Shown: positions 14,175 to 17,302 of the stretch, one piece after another | Layout: the number at the start of each line of letters is the position of its first letter | How positions within the stretch are numbered: position 1 is the stretch's first letter | DNA from: JAISJU01 sp031555675 | GTDB lineage: Bacteria; Bacteroidota; Bacteroidia; Bacteroidales; Paludibacteraceae | Length of the DNA: 17,302 bases | Reading direction: 5' to 3' | NCBI GenBank assembly: GCA_031555675.1 | Contig: JAVBUB010000029.1 | Span: 1 to 17,302, forward strand | The notes under the pieces: generated by a model | The model's input: only the letters and a program-made list of their open reading frames with translations | Databases searched by the model: none | What the model was told of the DNA's origin: nothing | Program-made: the position numbers and the translations under genes

Positions 14175-14774
14175 TTAAAAAGTCATTATACGGCTGATAT
14201 ACTTACCTATAATGTCAAATTCTATATTAACGACCGTGCCTTTCTGGATTTGATGAAAATTGGTATATTCATGTGTATAAGGAATAATAGCTACCTGAAA
14301 AGAACTGTTTGTCGGATTGCATACTGTTAAACTCACACCATTTACCGTTACAGAGCCTTTGTCAACGGTCATATATCCTTTTTTAGACATTTCTTTGTCA
14401 AAATCATACTCAAACGTATAATAAAAACTTCCGTCAGCTTCTTCAACTTTGGTACAAACAGCAGTTTGGTCGACATGTCCTTGCACAATATGCCCATCTA
14501 AACGACCATTCATCAACATGCTTCGCTCCAAGTTTACTTTACTTCCTATGGTTAGTAATCCTATGTTAGAACGGTCTAAAGTTTCTTTTATTGCTGTTAC
14601 AGTATACGAGTCTGCTGTTTTATCTACAACAGTTAAACATACACCATTGTGAGCAACACTTTGGTCTATCTTGAGCTCATTTACAAATGAACATCTCATG
14701 ATAATATGAAGGTTTTCTTTTTCCTTTTTTAACCCTATAACCAAAGCCGTTTCTTCTACTATTCCTGAAAACAT
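14175..14774 (-). CDS. ribE: Riboflavin synthase alpha subunit
   Basis: The protein has 199 residues, normal length. The enzyme converts two molecules of 6,7-dimethyl-8-ribityllumazine to riboflavin plus a pyrimidine, the last step of riboflavin synthesis, as a trimer in the cytoplasm. It starts with the signature MFSGIVEE and has two lumazine-binding repeats: the first with AHNGVCLTV (41-49), the second (~97-195) with GHIVQGHVD (94-102) at the join and VTVNGVSLTV (142-151), ending IEFDIIGKY. No other rib gene is nearby and no FMN riboswitch is seen upstream. It appears to be transcribed alone from its own promoter. Confidence 0.97.
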   Translation of the reverse strand: MFSGIVEETALVIGLKKEKENLHIIMRCSFVNELKIDQSVAHNGVCLTVVDKTADSYTVTAIKETLDRSNIGLLTIGSKVNLERSMLMNGRLDGHIVQGHVDQTAVCTKVEEADGSFYYTFEYDFDKEMSKKGYMTVDKGSVTVNGVSLTVCNPTNSSFQVAIIPYTHEYTNFHQIQKGTVVNIEFDIIGKYISRIMTF

Positions 14775-14788
14775 ATCTTTATTTTTTG

Positions 14789-14796
14789 CAAAGATA
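14789..14796 (-). promoter_or_regulatory. -7 box for ribE
   Basis: The minus strand reads TATCTTTG, an exact TAnnTTTG match 14 bases before the ribE ATG, so the leader would be very short. A TTTG at 14813-14810 is too close to be a normal -33. Its position after the hairpin at 14817-14842 means ribE can be transcribed separately from the candidate small RNA. Confidence 0.5.
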
Positions 14797-14811
14797 TTAT
14801 TTTTATTTACA

Positions 14812-14947
14812 AAATGAAATAGCCGATGGAAATCGGCTATTTAAATTACATTAAAGAAAAATGTAATGCGGAGGTATTTAAGTTGTATTTATCTTTTTGC
14901 TTTTATCTTCAATAATTACAGAACAAACCAAAATATATAAGTTGTTC
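14812..14947 (-). ncRNA. Candidate small RNA upstream of ribE
   Basis: On the minus strand a TACTTTTG box (14960-14953), with TTG at 14985-14983 upstream, would start a transcript near 14947. The next ~135 bases form three separate perfect hairpins: AGAACAA/TTGTTCT (14948-14942 with 14926-14920), ATTACATT/AATGTAAT (14867-14860 with 14852-14845), and an 11-bp stem with a 4-base loop (14842-14832 with 14827-14817) followed by TTTCATTTTG, which looks like a terminator. No open frame of note is inside. An ACCTCC sequence near 14876-14871 lies single-stranded between hairpins. This is not a recognised Rfam family from memory, and ends are estimates; it could also be a ribE leader. Confidence 0.35.
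14817..14842 (-). terminator. Strong hairpin with tetraloop, terminator-like
   Basis: Bases 14817-14827 (AAATAGCCGAT) pair perfectly with 14832-14842 (ATCGGCTATTT) around GGAA. The minus-strand tail TTTCATTTTG is T-rich; the plus-strand tail is not. No annotated gene ends here on either strand, which is what points to an unannotated transcript. Confidence 0.65.
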
Positions 14948-15127
14948 TACTGCAAAAGTACAAATAATGGCCTATTATAAAACAACTATTTGGTTAATTA
15001 TATTTAAAATGATAAAATACTTGAAAAATAACTTTACAATTTGGATAAATAATTGTTTCTCTTTTGACTAACAGGATTTGTAATAAAGTTTTATGATTTG
15101 AAAGGAATAGATTCCTGATATTTTACT

Positions 15128-15135
15128 TAGTTTTG
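15128..15135 (+). promoter_or_regulatory. Candidate -7 box for the M49 peptidase gene
   Basis: The sequence TAGTTTTG matches TAnnTTTG exactly, 43 bases before the ATG. The nearest TTTG upstream (15097-15100) is 27 bases away, too far for a standard -33. A perfect GGAAT-AG-ATTCC palindrome (15104-15115) sits where the -33 would be and might be a protein-binding site. Confidence 0.4.
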
Positions 15136-15178
15136 TAAAATGTAATAAAAGAAAATTTTGAGAAACAAAATTATTTAA

Positions 15179-17215
15179 ATGAAAAAAATAATATCAATAA
15201 CTTTAGTAATAATTTATTTTACCGCTTGTAGTACTATGAAGAAAGAAAATGATAATTTTAATTATAAGGTCGATATGTTTGCCGATATCGAAGTATTGCG
15301 TTACCAGGTAATCGATTTTCAAAACCTGTCATTACAACAAAAACAATACATTTATTATTTATCTCAGGCCGCACTGGAAGGAAGAGATATTTTGTTCGAC
15401 CAGAATTACAAATATAATTTATTGATACGAAAAACATTCGAAGTTATTTACGAGAATTATACTGGCGACAGAACCACTGATGAATTCAAAGAATTTGAAA
15501 CTTATCTGAAAAGGATTTGGTTTTCCAACGGAATTCATCACCATTATTCCATGCAAAAATTTGCTCCCGGATTTTCGGTCGAATATTTCAAAGAATTATT
15601 CCAACATACAGATACATCTCTTTTACCAATAACTAAAGATCAAACCACAGGAGACCTGCTTGCTTTTTTAACTCCGATTATTTTTGATCCTACTGTTGCT
15701 CCTATCCGTGTAAACCTAAAACATGGAGATGATGTGATACTTACTTCTGCTAATAACTATTACGAAGGAGTTACACAAAAAGAAGTAGAAAATTTTTACT
15801 CAGCTTTTAAGGATATAAACGACCCTAGACCCCTTTCTTATGGATTGAACAGTAAACTGGAAAAAGAAGATGGTAAGCTGGTAGAAAAGGTATGGAAAGC
15901 AGGCGGCATGTATAGCCCTGCCATCGAACGTATTACTTACTGGCTCGAAAAAGCGAAAGAAGTAGCGGAGAATGAACAACAACAGCGTATTATAGATAAA
16001 CTCATTGCTTTTTATCAGACAGGAGATTTAATGATTTTTGATGAATATAGCATTTTGTGGGTGGAAGATTCTGCTTCGCATATTGATTTTGTGAACGGAT
16101 TTATCGAAACCTATGGAGATCCATTGGGATTGAAAGCCAGTTGGGAATCTCTCGTTAATTTTAAAAACATAGAAGCTACTAAGCGTACCGAAACCATCAG
16201 CAACAATGCGCAATGGTTCGAAGATCATTCACCTGTCGACAGCAGGTTTAAAAAGGAAGAGGTAAAAGGAGTCTCAGCCAAGGTAATTACGGCTGCTATG
16301 CTTGCGGGCGATTGCTATCCCGCAACACCTATTGGTATTAACTTGCCCAATTCTAATTGGATTCGCAAAGAATATGGTTCCAAATCAGTTACCATCGAAA
16401 ATATTACCGAAGCATATGACAAAGCCGCCAAAGGAAACGGATTTCTGGAAGAATTTGTATGGAGCGATCTGGAACGTGAGTTGATGGAGAAATATGGCTT
16501 CATAACCGATAACCTGCATACCGATTTACACGAATGTCTGGGGCATGGATCGGGCAAAATGCTTCCCGGCGTTGATCCCGATACTTTAAAAGCTTATGGC
16601 GCTACCATTGAGGAAACCCGTGCCGATCTTTTCGGACTATATTATATGGCGGACGAAAAAATGATAGAACTCGGGTTATTACCCAATAAAGACGCTTTCA
16701 AGGCCGAGTATTATAAATATATGATGAATGGATTAATGACCCAATTGGTAAGGATAAAACCGGGAGATCATATTCAGGAATCGCATATGCGCAACCGCCA
16801 GCTTATTGCCAAATGGGTTTTTGAAAAAGGGCAGAAAGACAATGTTGTTGAAATAAAGAAACGAGATGATAAATCTTTTGTTGTGATTAATGATTATCAG
16901 AAATTACGCCATTTAATCGGACAATTATTAGCAGAAGTACAACGAATAAAATCCGAAGGAGATTACAACGGAGCTAAATCCCTGGTCGAAAAATATGGCG
17001 TTACATTTGATCCGAAATTGCACCAGGAAATTCTAAGCCGCTACGAAAAACTACATATCGCTCCTTACAAAGGATTTGTTAATCCGGTTTATACCCCAGC
17101 CTTTGATAATAGAGGGAATATAACAGATATAAAAGTAGATTACACGGAAGGGTATACAGCGCAAATGCTACGTTATTCCAAAGAATTTTCGAATTTGCCT
17201 GTTGATAATAAGTAA
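15179..17215 (+). CDS. Dipeptidyl peptidase III (M49 family), predicted lipoprotein
   Basis: The protein has 678 residues. DPP III is a zinc enzyme that removes dipeptides from the N terminus of short peptides. The zinc motif HECLGH is at 451-456, with the third ligand and base region EETRAD at 478-483, both typical of the Bacteroidetes form (e.g. Bacteroides thetaiotaomicron DPP III, which also has Cys in the motif). Other M49 features include NWIRKEYGSKSV and the C-terminal GFVNPVYTP. Residues 1-17 form a lipoprotein signal with lipobox FTAC (Cys17), so the enzyme is membrane-anchored, unlike cytosolic eukaryotic DPP III. It would help peptide use in the periplasm or at the surface. It is a single-gene transcript, divergent from ribE, ended by a terminator. 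Confidence 0.95.
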   Translation: MKKIISITLVIIYFTACSTMKKENDNFNYKVDMFADIEVLRYQVIDFQNLSLQQKQYIYYLSQAALEGRDILFDQNYKYNLLIRKTFEVIYENYTGDRTTDEFKEFETYLKRIWFSNGIHHHYSMQKFAPGFSVEYFKELFQHTDTSLLPITKDQTTGDLLAFLTPIIFDPTVAPIRVNLKHGDDVILTSANNYYEGVTQKEVENFYSAFKDINDPRPLSYGLNSKLEKEDGKLVEKVWKAGGMYSPAIERITYWLEKAKEVAENEQQQRIIDKLIAFYQTGDLMIFDEYSILWVEDSASHIDFVNGFIETYGDPLGLKASWESLVNFKNIEATKRTETISNNAQWFEDHSPVDSRFKKEEVKGVSAKVITAAMLAGDCYPATPIGINLPNSNWIRKEYGSKSVTIENITEAYDKAAKGNGFLEEFVWSDLERELMEKYGFITDNLHTDLHECLGHGSGKMLPGVDPDTLKAYGATIEETRADLFGLYYMADEKMIELGLLPNKDAFKAEYYKYMMNGLMTQLVRIKPGDHIQESHMRNRQLIAKWVFEKGQKDNVVEIKKRDDKSFVVINDYQKLRHLIGQLLAEVQRIKSEGDYNGAKSLVEKYGVTFDPKLHQEILSRYEKLHIAPYKGFVNPVYTPAFDNRGNITDIKVDYTEGYTAQMLRYSKEFSNLPVDNK

Positions 17216-17221
17216 GCGGTT

Positions 17222-17257
17222 CCTGTTATATAAATCTCATAACAGGGGTTTTTATTT
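17222..17257 (+). terminator. Terminator after the M49 peptidase gene
   Basis: CCTGTTAT at 17222-17229 pairs perfectly with ATAACAGG at 17239-17246 around a 9-base loop, followed by GGTTTTTATTT. It begins 7 bases after the stop codon and is a classical intrinsic terminator. Confidence 0.85.
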
Positions 17258-17259
17258 AT

Positions 17260-17302
17260 CGCGTGCTATGCTCAACCGGGTGGAGACGGGGCGCGCAACG
17301 TC
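17260..17302. repeat. GC-rich tail with an imperfect palindrome, cut by the window edge
   Basis: After the terminator the sequence becomes much more GC-rich than the rest of the window. GACGGGGCGCGCAACGTC at 17285-17302 is a palindrome with two mismatched pairs. It resembles the GAGACGTTGC...GCAACGTCTC palindromes that, from memory, are dispersed in Bacteroidetes and other genomes. Only one end is visible, so the call is tentative. Confidence 0.35.

Larger units (their letters stand above)
14775..15178. other. 404-base gap between ribE and the M49 gene: promoters and a candidate small RNA
   Basis: The gap separates two divergent genes and has no believable protein-coding frame. From left to right it holds the ribE -7 box (14789-14796), a perfect 11-bp hairpin (14817-14842), an 8-bp hairpin (14845-14867), a 7-bp hairpin (14920-14948), a minus-strand -7 box (14953-14960), a GGAAT/ATTCC palindrome (15104-15115) and the -7 box of the M49 gene (15128-15135). 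Confidence 0.6.

Noticed and set aside
14775..14960. FMN riboswitch upstream of ribE
   Set aside because: The conserved RFN core sequences are not present and the hairpins do not form its multi-branched fold.
1..17302. Phage, transposon, toxin-antitoxin, restriction or CRISPR system
   Set aside because: All sizeable frames fit housekeeping or conserved Bacteroidetes families; no transposase, integrase, Cas gene or regularly spaced repeat was found.

Overview
The window reads as chromosomal DNA from a Bacteroidetes bacterium, most likely order Bacteroidales. The evidence is a GldA-type ABC ATPase with the family's LPEHNPLYLDM stretch, DUF4254 next to a family 9 glycosyltransferase, DUF2023 next to a flavodoxin, an outer-membrane beta-barrel with a coiled coil, an M49 lipoprotein with HECLGH, an AT-rich base composition, and several promoters with the Bacteroidetes -7 motif TAnnTTTG. 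Genus cannot be fixed from the sequence alone. Almost everything is core or conserved-accessory content; there is no transposase, integrase, phage gene, CRISPR array, tRNA or rRNA.

Layout. 1-994 (-): 3'-truncated outer-membrane protein, probably OmpA-like. 1191-1472 (+) DUF1294 membrane protein converges on and overlaps 1458-1892 (-) DUF2147 secreted protein. 1943-2038: a 30-bp-stem interspersed hairpin. 2080-4667 (-): likely operon gldA - unknown secreted protein - ruvB. 4823-8055 (+): likely operon DUF4254 - GT9 heptosyltransferase-like - thiL - rpiB, closed by a bidirectional terminator. 8117-8735 (-): divIC-like septum protein plus a small membrane protein. 8844-9692 (-): flavodoxin plus DUF2023. 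9811-11943 (-): RsmF-like rRNA m5C methyltransferase plus PhnP-like MBL hydrolase, divergent from 12042-12743 (+), a tetrapyrrole-methylase-fold (RsmI-like) methyltransferase. 12729-13802 (-): multi-spanning membrane protein with a degenerate Nudix domain. 14175-14774 (-): riboflavin synthase ribE. About 14812-14947 (-): candidate small RNA. 15179-17215 (+): dipeptidyl peptidase III lipoprotein, with a terminator. The last ~40 bases are GC-rich and look like the start of another palindromic repeat.

How the genes relate. The window covers DNA repair (RuvB), division (DivIC), translation/RNA modification (RsmF-like, RsmI-like), cofactors (ThiL, RibE, flavodoxin), carbon metabolism (RpiB), envelope glycan synthesis (GT9/DUF4254) and peptide catabolism (DPP III). 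No single new multi-gene system is evident. The observations most worth following up are the membrane-anchored Nudix protein that has lost its metal-binding glutamates, the candidate small RNA upstream of ribE, the large hairpin repeat after ruvB, and two unrelated convergent gene pairs that end in almost the same 15-nt stop overlap.
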